DNA from: Actinernus sp. WN-2022 | Lineage: Eukaryota > Cnidaria > Anthozoa > Actiniaria > Actinernidae | Reading direction: 5' to 3' | Length of the DNA: 64,000 nt | Assembly: GCA_030867875.1 (NCBI GenBank) | Contig: JAOWCC010001368.1 | Span: forward strand, 7,301,714-7,365,713 | In this document: piece after piece, positions 42,831-51,689 of the stretch | Layout of the letters: every line of letters begins with the position of its first letter | Numbering within the stretch: the first letter of the stretch is position 1 | Notes under the pieces: model-generated | Databases searched by the model: none | Told to the model about the DNA's origin: nothing | What the model saw: the letters and a program-made list of their open reading frames with translations, nothing else | Program-made: the position numbers and the translations under genes

Positions 42831-43261
42831 TGGCACTAGCAGCAATAGGTATGTCGATCTTCGGCGCTGTTTTGAATGCGACGGCATTTACTGGTGGTGG
42901 CATACTAGCTAGAATGTTTGGAAAGGACGATGCTGTAGATAAGGAACGAGAGAGACACGATAGGGCCACCGAAAAACTAGAACGTGAAATGAAAGCGTAT
43001 AGAATCAAACGTCAAAGCTTATATGACTATGCACAAGAGCAGGAAGGTCTTGAACGCAAAGCACACAACGATCAAAGAGATACCAACGAAGCCTTAGTGC
43101 GATCCGATAAGTTACGTAAGGCGCTTAAACGTCTCAAAGAGATGAAAGAACCCCGCTTATCTGACTACTACAAACCCTCAAACAATCAGAAGACTGGTGA
43201 GTTGCTCTACGTTGGTGGTGGAATGCTAGGCGTTGGATACACTATTAGTAAATGGATATAG
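42830..43261 (+). CDS. Small Polinton protein, 143 aa, two hydrophobic ends
   Basis: The start overlaps the previous stop by one base. N-terminal residues 1-30 are hydrophobic and Gly/Ala-rich. The middle is a charged, probably coiled-coil rod. A short motif RLSDYYKPSNNQKTGEL precedes a C-terminal hydrophobic segment (YVGGGMLGVGYTI). I recognise the layout and the SDYY-type motif from other cnidarian Polintons, as an uncharacterised family. The rod between two membrane-like ends suggests a structural or membrane-bridging role. Confidence 0.7.
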   Translation: MALAAIGMSIFGAVLNATAFTGGGILARMFGKDDAVDKERERHDRATEKLEREMKAYRIKRQSLYDYAQEQEGLERKAHNDQRDTNEALVRSDKLRKALKRLKEMKEPRLSDYYKPSNNQKTGELLYVGGGMLGVGYTISKWI

Positions 43262-43447
43262 ATACTACTACTAAGCTACTAGTAAGCTACTTAAGCTACT
43301 ACTAAGCTACTAGTAAGTTGCCCTAAGCTACTAGTAAGTTACCCTAAGCTACTAGTAAGTTACCCTAAGCTACTAGTAAGTTACCCTAAGCTACTAGTAA
43401 GTTACCCTAAGCTACTAGTAAGTTACCCTAAGCTACTAGTAAGTTAC
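43262..43447 (+). repeat. 21-bp minisatellite inside the Polinton
   Basis: The unit TAAGCTACTAGTAAGTTACC-C is repeated about seven times, with degenerate units on the left. It lies between a gene stop and the second hairpin. Words CTACTAG and AGTTACCCTA also occur at the inner edge of the terminal palindrome (AGTTACCCTAGTAGTATAG at 48499-48517). Confidence 0.9.
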
Positions 43448-43519
43448 TAAAAAAAGAAAAAAGGAAGAATGAAGAGGGTCACGCAACGACTTTCTTCATT
43501 CTTCCTTTTTTTTTTTTTC
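43448..43519. terminator. AT-flanked hairpin, copy 2
   Basis: The stem GGAAGAATGAAGAGGGTC pairs with its near complement ACTTTCTTCATTCTTCC, with A-rich and T-rich flanks. It is the reverse complement of copy 1 at 34475-34546 with about four changes. It precedes the integrase gene. Confidence 0.6.
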
Positions 43520-43551
43520 ATCTGTTGAAGGTTAGAATGTATAGATGTATG

Positions 43552-44580
43552 ATGGATTCTAAACTTGCGAATATCTTCTATGGTCCTATGGGCTATTGGA
43601 AAGGTCACTCTGCAATTGGCAAGCTATCGGTAGCAGCGAAAGCATCAGAAGACGTGGCTAGGAGTTGGTTGGAAAAGCAATCTATGTGGCAAATATATCT
43701 ACCACCACCAAAACACATTCCACGACCACATTGGACTGTATCGAAACCAAATGAAGTCCACCAAGCTGATTTGATATTTCTACCACACGATCGTCCTGGA
43801 CGTGGAAGGAAACTATATAAGTATGCATTAGTGGTAATCGATGTAGCTTCTCGATACAAAGAAGCCGAACCTTTGGCATCTAAAGATAGTGGTGAAGTTT
43901 CTGCGGCATTCGAACGAATCTATAAACGTAGTCCACTCGAATGGCCAAAGACGTTGCAAGTAGATCCTGGTAGAGAATTCATGGGACGTATGTCTGAAAC
44001 GCTAGAACTACATGGTACGAAAGTTCAACGAGGTGAGGCTGGTAATCATAGAGCGCAAAGTTTTGTTGAAAGAGCAAATAGGACTCTAGCTGAGAGATTA
44101 TTTGGCTATCAATATGCACAAGAGATGGTGCTTACTTCGGAAGGATCAGATGAGCGTAGTAGAGAATGGGTAATTCGTTTACCAATGGTTATCAAAGCCA
44201 TGAACAGTGAGGTGACTCGGTTGACTGGTAAAGAGCCTTCGAATTCTGTAGTGGCGCAACAAGTAGATCTGAAGACTCCTACGTATTCGCGCACCGTTGG
44301 ATTGAGAGAAGAGCGTCTACCATTCGACGTTCTAGTTCGATATCTTTATGCACCAGGAGAATTGGAAGGAGGTGAAAAACGTAGAGCTACTGATCCTGTG
44401 TGGAGTTTGCAGATATACACCATTTCGCGAAGTGTAGTATCTTCTGGACAGCCTGTGCTGTACTACCTTGCGAAGGAGAAGGATGCACACAAACGTGGAT
44501 TCGTTCGTGAAGAGCTACAAGTTGTTCCTAGGGATACAGAACTACCACCAAAAGGAATTCTGTTTGTACCTAGACGCTAA
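43552..44580 (+). CDS. Polinton integrase (rve, DDE type)
   Basis: 342 aa from ATG 43552. Two upstream in-frame ATGs (43537, 43549) exist; this one matches the TATAGxTGTATxATGG context of the TFIIB-like gene. The catalytic core has D73 (VHQADLIF), D138 (LQVDPGREF) and E173 (AQSFVERANRTL), 34 residues apart. YALVVIDVASRYKEAEPL between D73 and D138 is the usual second strand region. The C-terminal part (RSVVSSGQPVLYYLAKE, then GFVREELQVV) resembles the chromodomain-like end of Polinton integrases. It cuts and joins element ends to target DNA and makes the target duplication. It overlaps the convergent PolB stop by 4 bp. Confidence 0.93.
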   Translation: MDSKLANIFYGPMGYWKGHSAIGKLSVAAKASEDVARSWLEKQSMWQIYLPPPKHIPRPHWTVSKPNEVHQADLIFLPHDRPGRGRKLYKYALVVIDVASRYKEAEPLASKDSGEVSAAFERIYKRSPLEWPKTLQVDPGREFMGRMSETLELHGTKVQRGEAGNHRAQSFVERANRTLAERLFGYQYAQEMVLTSEGSDERSREWVIRLPMVIKAMNSEVTRLTGKEPSNSVVAQQVDLKTPTYSRTVGLREERLPFDVLVRYLYAPGELEGGEKRRATDPVWSLQIYTISRSVVSSGQPVLYYLAKEKDAHKRGFVREELQVVPRDTELPPKGILFVPRR

Positions 44581-47500
44581 ACAGCGTACTCTATTGGCTC
44601 GGTGTGGATTCCATCGGGAAGAACGCGTCTTTTGTCGTAGTAAGCCGATAGCCCAAGCTTCCATTGGTCGTAGGTTACCACACCTTCTGGCAATAGTCGG
44701 AAGCCTCGGTTTTCCGCCATGTCGATACTACCCTGGAGGGCTGCTTTGAATCGATCCCACGAAATGTCATTGTGACGCCTAGACATACCTTTAGCGGAAT
44801 ACTTCTTGCTGCCACCCGTATCGACGTAGTAGGCTTTCGAGCATAGGGCAATGGCGCGATGTCCTTCGAATTCGAGTTTGAAGAGTCCTGGTGTACGACT
44901 GCTCCATTCGTCCCAAGCTAGCCATTCATTCCTTTCGGCTTCGAAATCTTCTCGCAGTTCCGGTCTTACAACCTCATCGAGGCTATTTCCTGAGATGGCA
45001 ATGTAGGCACTGTCTGTGTCCATCTGTATATATTCGAAATCATTGCGATCAATGTACTTGTCGATGAAGTCATAGTAGAACTCAAGCATACGCAGCTTTG
45101 CGAGCTGGTACACAGCGATACCTACTTGGAAAGGCCGTTTGATTCGGATCTGGTCTTTCCTACTCTCTAGTTCATATGCATCACCAATCTCTTCCAGGTC
45201 TTCGAACCAAACACTTCGCAATGCCTTGTCCACAACCTTCTCATCTTTTGTATAGGTGACCTTTGTTTGGCGTCCCAAGTCTTCGAGCAACTTTCCATAG
45301 GCGCTGTTTCCTAGTAGCTTGAACACATCTGCCAGCAAAGCCTCACCTTTGTCTTCATCTCCCAGGCGTCGCGCCTCAGTGACTTGGTCCACGAACCATC
45401 CGAAGATTTCTTTGGGTTCGTAATCTATCGTGCGGTAGACAGCAGTGATCACTGCGCCGTGATCTACATACCAAAGTAGAAGAGGAGCATAGAGTAGCAA
45501 CTTCTTTCCAGAGAGACTTCCAACTAACTTCTTTTCCTCGCTGAGCTTTCTACCTGTCTTTGTGAGGTAGGCCAACATTTCTGGAGGGATTGCTTCTTTG
45601 GGGATTTTCTTGTTGTAGAAGAAGGGTGGCATCTCCTCAAATTCCTTCCACAATTTCTTTGGTATCTCGATGTCTACTTCTGCATATCCAAACCACGTTC
45701 CACCAAGTAGACATTCAACGAATCCTTCAGTGGCTGGACCTGGATCGTCATAGTGCACAACCTTTTCTTTTCCACAAGGCATTTCGAATTCCATGGTAGA
45801 AAGATATAGGGCGTTGGCATCGTATCCAAGAATCTTACGACAAGTCTTAGTTCCTCCCTGATGACTACGAATCTTAGTCACTCCTGCTTCGTGGAGTCTG
45901 GTGAACACTATGCTTGGACCTCCCACGACAGCGTCTTTCAGCATGCGGTAGGCTTCCTTACTTGGAGCGTACATCTCAGCTCCCCTTTCTACACTACCTC
46001 GAAGTAGGAACTGTAGTGAGACTCCTGGAATGGACACTGCGTCTTTCAGCATGTCTACTCCTTTCTCGTGATAGAAATCTCGCATCTTTTCGAGTGCCTC
46101 TAGGAATGGAACTACATCTAGGTCGTTGTAGTATCGTAGCCAGTCTGCAAAGGTTTCCATTCCTTTGTCGAGAAAGGTGCACTCACAGTCTTCGAACTCT
46201 GACATAGATAGTAGATGTTCTCTTTTCAACTTTGAACCCCACTCTGGATAGTCTGGTAATCCAATGTGATCCAACTTGTCTGGAGAATCGAACCACTCAT
46301 ATGGGAAGAAACTCTTTTGCAACTCACAGCCATAGGCAGCGACCCAACGTTCATAAGAAGTTCCAGGTCCAAGGTAGTTGATCACATCTAGGAAACGGAA
46401 ATCTGGGGTCAATAGGAACATAGTGGAATTGGCTTTCTTTGCTACCAAGATCTTTGAACAGGTGTCAGCAATGATTCCTACGAAGTGCTCCCTGATCAGA
46501 TTGAGATCGTACCTGCCAGAGTTGAATCCCACTACTGGAACTTGGCGGATCCATTCGTCGATCTTCGCTTGTTGTTTCTTTGGTAGGGTGTCAAAAGAGA
46601 ATTCAGGTGTCTTGGGGCAGAACTGTTCTGCAATGACTTCTTGGATCACTTTCGCTCTTTGCTGGAGTTCTTCGACGAAGGCTTCGATGAGTTCTTTTGG
46701 ATTGCGTCGACAGATGTGGGTTGACTTTCGATTGTACGTGTCGGCAATTGATACTGCTATTGGGACATGGACGTTTTCGATGGTCAGGTGGTCTGTTGGT
46801 TGTCTTCCTTTTGTCGTGTCGAGATAGGCTTCGAAATCGTAAACTATGAAGTGTGGGTAGACAGTTTGTGTTGGTGTGGGGGGTGGTTTGTTTTTCTTCT
46901 TTGTGGAGCAGCCCCAAGCTTCCACTACTGTATAACCAGCTCCTTGTAGCTTTGCCGTTCTTTCGCAGGTCTTGAGATAGAGCCTACTTTCCCTAGGGAA
47001 GCATTTCGGGCAGCCATGGAAATAGCATCCATGAAATTGGAAGATGGTTTTCGAAAGAGGTTCGTAGCCGTCGACCGGTGCTCCTTCGATCCAATGCTCT
47101 CCACCATGCCCACAAGCTGCATGATGAATGTGTTGTCCAATCCTTTCGGTTTCGCGTTCCAACCAGCATAGAGCGACTTTGCTGGCTGTGCTCTCTGGCC
47201 AGAAGGCTTTTTCGTATGCCGACTGGGGTACTGTAATTACTTTTCCAGGGCAAACAATCTTCGTTTTGCCACGCCTGCAACGATCTGCATGGCGGTGAAG
47301 GTCTGAGGCTTTCGTGAACCGTTGCTTACAATCGTTACATACGTAGATGTGCCCTAGCTTGTTGATGTTCTTGATGTAGAAGGCATGTCCTTCGTGTATC
47401 CCAATCGTCATCGTATGCTTGTAGTGAGCTGCATGTCGCGTCAGATGCCAAGCGCCGTCCTCCGTGGGTTCATACACCCGAATACCGATTCCAAAGTGTA

Positions 47501-48167
47501 ACTCGACTTCCTCCAGCTGGTCTAAGGAAGTTCTGGGAACGTCTTGTGTGGGCGCTGTCAGGCGATAGAAGTCCTGGGCAAGTTTTCGAGCTTTGACGCA
47601 ACACCTATCTACTCTTGCTCCTTCATGCATGGCAAGGCAGCGCCAAAGACATAAGTTGTCGCCATATCGATCAAGGGCAATCATTCCTCTCTTATAGCGA
47701 AGCCATTGGGGCAGTGGACCTGTTCCCAACAAAAGCTGACGATCGATCACAACTTTTACATCTACGTAGATCCAACGAATGAAGGCCCATTGGGTATTTG
47801 GTCGAGTGATGTTGTCGGGATTCAATCGAGCTGTCTCCTTGCTATTGATCCACTCTTCTGCATCTTCTAGGATGTTCACCCATGGAGAGCCTGGGACAGT
47901 CTTGGAGAATAGAATCACGCGTCCGTCGTTGACATTCCGAATGCGATAGGTGTAGCTGTAGCGCAGGTAAAAGCTGGTGGTTACATTTGCAACTAACTTT
48001 TCCATGATCCTAGGGGTCAAATCTCCTGCCACACCTTGGAAGAAGCGCCATCGAATAGTACGGCGACCTATCTCCATCCCCTCGAGCATTCCATCTCTCT
48101 CCTCTAGAATAGTACCTGCCTCTCGAGCTAGACTCCGTGGAAGTGGTTCACTACGTGGTCTCACCAT
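44577..48167 (-). CDS. polB: Protein-primed DNA polymerase B
   Basis: 1196 aa from ATG 48167; the frame extends upstream only through a GTG. The N-terminal third has YGDNLCLWRCLAMHEG (~168-183), a C2H2 zinc finger (C277, C280, H293, C297; YVCNDCKQRFTKASDLHRH) and FHGCYFHGCPKCF (~378-390), as in large cnidarian Polinton polymerases. Exonuclease motifs are YDFEAYL (443-449), VVGFNSGRYDLN (545-556) and YYNDLDVVPF (~679). Polymerase motifs are GYDANALYL (781-789), KLLGNSAYG (950-958) and MDTDSAY (1049-1055), with KAYYV further on. All key residues are present. The family starts replication from a protein primer bound to the ends. The promoter motif lies 8 bp upstream. Confidence 0.96.
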   Translation of the reverse strand: MVRPRSEPLPRSLAREAGTILEERDGMLEGMEIGRRTIRWRFFQGVAGDLTPRIMEKLVANVTTSFYLRYSYTYRIRNVNDGRVILFSKTVPGSPWVNILEDAEEWINSKETARLNPDNITRPNTQWAFIRWIYVDVKVVIDRQLLLGTGPLPQWLRYKRGMIALDRYGDNLCLWRCLAMHEGARVDRCCVKARKLAQDFYRLTAPTQDVPRTSLDQLEEVELHFGIGIRVYEPTEDGAWHLTRHAAHYKHTMTIGIHEGHAFYIKNINKLGHIYVCNDCKQRFTKASDLHRHADRCRRGKTKIVCPGKVITVPQSAYEKAFWPESTASKVALCWLERETERIGQHIHHAACGHGGEHWIEGAPVDGYEPLSKTIFQFHGCYFHGCPKCFPRESRLYLKTCERTAKLQGAGYTVVEAWGCSTKKKNKPPPTPTQTVYPHFIVYDFEAYLDTTKGRQPTDHLTIENVHVPIAVSIADTYNRKSTHICRRNPKELIEAFVEELQQRAKVIQEVIAEQFCPKTPEFSFDTLPKKQQAKIDEWIRQVPVVGFNSGRYDLNLIREHFVGIIADTCSKILVAKKANSTMFLLTPDFRFLDVINYLGPGTSYERWVAAYGCELQKSFFPYEWFDSPDKLDHIGLPDYPEWGSKLKREHLLSMSEFEDCECTFLDKGMETFADWLRYYNDLDVVPFLEALEKMRDFYHEKGVDMLKDAVSIPGVSLQFLLRGSVERGAEMYAPSKEAYRMLKDAVVGGPSIVFTRLHEAGVTKIRSHQGGTKTCRKILGYDANALYLSTMEFEMPCGKEKVVHYDDPGPATEGFVECLLGGTWFGYAEVDIEIPKKLWKEFEEMPPFFYNKKIPKEAIPPEMLAYLTKTGRKLSEEKKLVGSLSGKKLLLYAPLLLWYVDHGAVITAVYRTIDYEPKEIFGWFVDQVTEARRLGDEDKGEALLADVFKLLGNSAYGKLLEDLGRQTKVTYTKDEKVVDKALRSVWFEDLEEIGDAYELESRKDQIRIKRPFQVGIAVYQLAKLRMLEFYYDFIDKYIDRNDFEYIQMDTDSAYIAISGNSLDEVVRPELREDFEAERNEWLAWDEWSSRTPGLFKLEFEGHRAIALCSKAYYVDTGGSKKYSAKGMSRRHNDISWDRFKAALQGSIDMAENRGFRLLPEGVVTYDQWKLGLSAYYDKRRVLPDGIHTEPIEYAV

Positions 48168-48175
48168 TCTCCCTT

Positions 48176-48424
48176 CGATATAACTATGTGTTAGGATAGC
48201 TTTAACAGACACTCCAAATTCAGATTTCTAGGTGTAAGGTTGTTGAGGGGCGATATATCTCTCTTCGGTATAACTATGTGTTAGGATAGCTTTAACAGAT
48301 ACTCGAGTTTTGGATTTTATGTGTAAGGATGTTGCAGCGATATAACTATATGTAATTATATCTCTAATAGGATTATCAAGTTGGATTTTATGTACAAGCA
48401 ATCGATGTCGATATAACTATATGT
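48176..48424 (-). promoter_or_regulatory. Four repeated ATAGTTATA boxes upstream of PolB
   Basis: On the minus strand, CAYATAGTTATA-type boxes lie at 48176-48190, 48266-48280, 48337-48351 and 48410-48424. Each is embedded in a 67- to 90-bp unit with TCTAATAGGATTATC or GGATAGCTTTAAC and a TTGGATTTTATGT word. The left end has only one such unit. The box nearest the gene probably drives PolB. Confidence 0.6.
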
Positions 48425-48736
48425 AATCATATCTCTAATAGGATTATCGAGTTGGATTTTATGTACAAGAATGTCTAGTGACACTTTGAATGACCCTTAG
48501 TTACCCTAGTAGTATAGTCGGCGTCAGATAAATACAACTTTTTCTTGTGCAAGAAACCTCAAACTAGTGACCACTAAAATCGAAAATATTCTTGCACAAG
48601 GGGCGTCATGAAGTGGGATTTCTGAATTCGCTTTATGACGCCTCTTGTGCAAGAATATTTTCGATTTTAGTGGTCGCTAGTTTGAGTTTTGTTGTGCAAG
48701 AAAAAGTGGTATTTATCTGACGCCGACTATACTACT
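48408..48736 (-). repeat. Right terminal inverted repeat of the Polinton (329 bp)
   Basis: Same length as the left repeat. The terminal palindrome is 48508-48736. Small arm differences show the palindrome is in the same orientation relative to the end as on the left. Confidence 0.95.
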
Positions 48737-48741
48737 CCTTG

Positions 48742-49014
48742 CAATATTTAATTACTTATGATTCTATTCCCGATTGTGCAAAGCAATTATTCTCTTGCTG
48801 AGAGAGAACAAGGCGATCAAGCTTAATAAATACCCTAAGTGCTATTACGGTAAAACAAAGTGAATGTTAAAAAACTAATTTCCTTATGCAAGGAACAAAG
48901 GAACAAAGTATATTTTGTAAACATTTTGTAGTATAAATTCATAAGAAAATATTATATAATTTTTAATTTGTATCATATATTTAAATATAATTTAAAAAAG
49001 TATAGCACTCCCTG
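48742..49014. other. AT-rich spacer of the middle element
   Basis: Right flank of the Polinton insertion, very AT-rich, no frame. Confidence 0.4.
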
Positions 49015-51235
49015 AGGACCAACCCCCCCCCCCCCCCCCCCCTCCCTAGTTCTACCCATCCATACTTATGAAGCCTTTTTTTACTTTTCCAATACTTTAT
49101 GCAGTTATAAGAAAACATATTCATATATATGTATGTATTTGTGATATTTGTACCAGGTAGAGAAAGAGCAGTATGGTACTAATTGTAATTTTGGGTGACT
49201 TTAACAATTGCACTTATTAAATCATAAACCCTACCCGGCACATGTATACTGATTTGTTTCAGTTCAACCCTTTGACTAATAGTTGAAGTCTCGTATTTCT
49301 TTACAGTAACAATAAATACAATAAAATGTACTTCTTTAATTATTAACCAACACATGCTTGAACTCATTTTTTGTGCCAGCCAACAAGAGGATGTATATAG
49401 TGACATGACCTCATGACTTCCTTCATAAATATAAGCTACCCCATGGAGCTTTTGAACTTTTCTAGTTGTGATGTTGGAAGTAAAAGGTAAATTAGTTGGA
49501 TTTTAAGGAATAAAAACCCTAGCTGTATATATAATACTGGTAATTTTTGTAATTGTCAGATAACATAACGTATTATAAAACACAGTATTTTTCAAGTGTT
49601 AGAAGGCCACACGTATGTTGCCCATTTATATATAATCAGTTATAAATACTAGAACACACTTAACAAGCATTTTAAATTTAAAAGTTGTGTTAAATAATAA
49701 TGATCAATTCATTGGTAATCAAAACCTTTAAACACGTGCAGCCATATGTAAATGTGAAAGTGTTTTATCAGCAAATAAAAATGTACATGCATGCTTTTAT
49801 ATAACAAGTGTGCTAGTATAGAAATAATTTTAAATAACTGGCAACATACAATTTGTGGTCATATTACTGCTTCTAAACACTTGAAAAATACTGTTAGGTT
49901 TTCTGACAAAACAATTGTGACAAAATTGCAACCCAAGAATTACAGGGTTCTTTTTATTCCTTTAGGCTGCATCATTATGTATACCACAGGGGGAGGGGGG
50001 GAGGGCAGCTGATTTTTAAGGGGGATTCCAAAGTTTTTTAACAGAAGGAAGGGGGATCTTAAAATTCATTAATGAAAGGTCTTGGGGGGATATGTTAATT
50101 GTTTTTAAATGTTTGTCAAATAAAGACCTACACTTAAAATGGTAGGTGTATAGAATGGCTAAATGCACTAAACTGAAATGTAAAAACTTTCCCGCCCTCC
50201 CTAAAAACATTTTTTTCCTAGGGGTGCATGCAGCTAGGTTGTCTGATGTAAAGAATTAATGAATGTTTTATATCAAATAACAATATATTCTTGTGTAGTT
50301 TTGGAATACAAGCAACAAATACTTTTTTACATACACCAAAGTACTGGTACTGAATAACAGTAATTTTATGGTTTATTCTTAGCTTTTCTACATAGTATTA
50401 AACTGAGTTTCATGACCCAACATCACAGTTCTGTAAAATTATGCTTGTAATAATGCTGGTTTGCATATGGAAATGGCCAGGGGGGTTGTATTTTTTTTTT
50501 AAAGGATAGAGGGGGGTTACTATTTATAAATCACCTGCACCCCTGTGGTATACTTAATGAACACAGCCTTAGTCCAACTAATTTACATGCTGTACATTTA
50601 CTTCAAATATCACAATTGAAAAGTTCAAAAGCTCCATAGGGTAGCTTATTTATAAAGAGATCACGAAGTCATGCATCCTCTTGTTGACCAGGCACAAATA
50701 ATCAGTTCAGTGTTGGATAATAAAGAAGTACATTTTGTTGTATTTTTTGCAAATGTTGTTACTGTAAAGAAATACTAGACTTCAACTAAGGAAAGAGGTG
50801 GAACTGAAACAAATCAGTATACCTAGGAAGGGGTACTAGGCTTTAACACATAACCTGCATAACCCTACGTACCCTCCCTCTCTCCCCCACCCCATCTCCA
50901 CCCAACCCCTTATAAAATATTCCTAAAGCATACTCAAAATATATTCATAAGTCTAGAATTTACAAGTACTCCACCTCAAATATTTTGGTTGAAAATGACT
51001 ACCAAAAGATTGTTGGATAACCCATATTTCCTGAGAAATTTTAAATTATAGATTAGTACCCTTGCCTTTCTCTACCTGGTACAAACTGTAACAAATACAT
51101 AAATATATATGAATGTTGTTTTACAACTACACCATGTATTGGAAAAGTAAAAAATAGGCTTCATATAAAGTGCTGGGGAGTGCGGGGGGGGGGGGGTGGG
51201 GGGGGGGGGGGGGGGTCAAGGGGGGGGGAGTGCTA
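49015..51235. repeat. ~2.2-kb imperfect fold-back repeat
   Basis: Left arm about 49015-49515 is an inverted copy of about 50565-51235. Matching words are ATAGCACTCC/GGAGTGCTAT, TACCAGGTAGAGAAAG/CTTTCTCTACCTGGTA, ACTGATTTGTTTCAGTTC/AACTGAAACAAATCAGT and GGAGCTTTTGAACTTTTC/GAAAAGTTCAAAAGCTCC. Long C and G runs sit symmetrically at the ends. No transposase frame. Divergence between arms is much higher than for the Polinton termini. Confidence 0.75.
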
Positions 51236-51689
51236 TACAGACTTTTTATTATAATATATTTTACAAATAAAAAACAATATATTTTCTCATATATTTTCTC
51301 ACAATTTTTATAAAGTTTGGGGCTCTACCATTGTTCCAAAGTCGGAATCTGCCATTGGAGTGCGTCTTCGCGATTCCCTTTTATAAATTAAAATTGGGCA
51401 CTCACTCTCTGTTGACCCCAAAAATAATTTTAGCGCGCAAAAACGTCCCGTCAACCCATTGCACTTACGGGTATTTATTACCTTTCATATTTGAAAAAGA
51501 TCAGAGAATATATACCGGGATATATAAATCGCTTCGCACATTACCAACAAAAACATATCCTAATGTTTTTGTATCGGGAAAAGAATCAAGGTCTTATAAT
51601 TTTTAATTAGGAAACTTAAAATTTGTAGCTTTTCGATTGATGTCCGGAAACTACGCAAAAAAATGTCTCAAAGGTATAAACCAAATAAC
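51236..51689. other. Spacer with one unassigned frame
   Basis: A 91-codon + frame at 51331-51606 has no recognisable features and is not called as a gene. Confidence 0.3.

Larger units (their letters stand above)
32828..48741. mobile_element. Polinton/Maverick (virus-like) element, complete
   Basis: The element is 32833-48736 (15,904 bp), flanked by direct CCTTG (32828-32832 and 48737-48741). Both ends start AGTAGTATAGTCGGCG. It holds the Polinton core set (protein-primed PolB, integrase, major capsid protein, packaging ATPase) plus a probable minor capsid protein and accessory genes, all open and without visible introns. Gene order from the left is: F-box/ankyrin, zinc protein, TFIIB-like, membrane protein (-), minor capsid (-), 608-aa protein, membrane protein (-), capsid, ATPase, four small proteins, integrase, PolB (-). 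Polintons usually make 6-bp duplications; 5 bp is seen here. No Ulp1/adenain-like protease was found. Confidence 0.93.

Noticed and set aside
46378..46827. 149-codon + frame inside PolB
   Set aside because: Antisense shadow of the exonuclease region of PolB.
48168..48212. N-terminal extension of PolB
   Set aside because: The extension begins at a GTG and runs over the promoter motif; a eukaryotic start is expected at the ATG at 48167.
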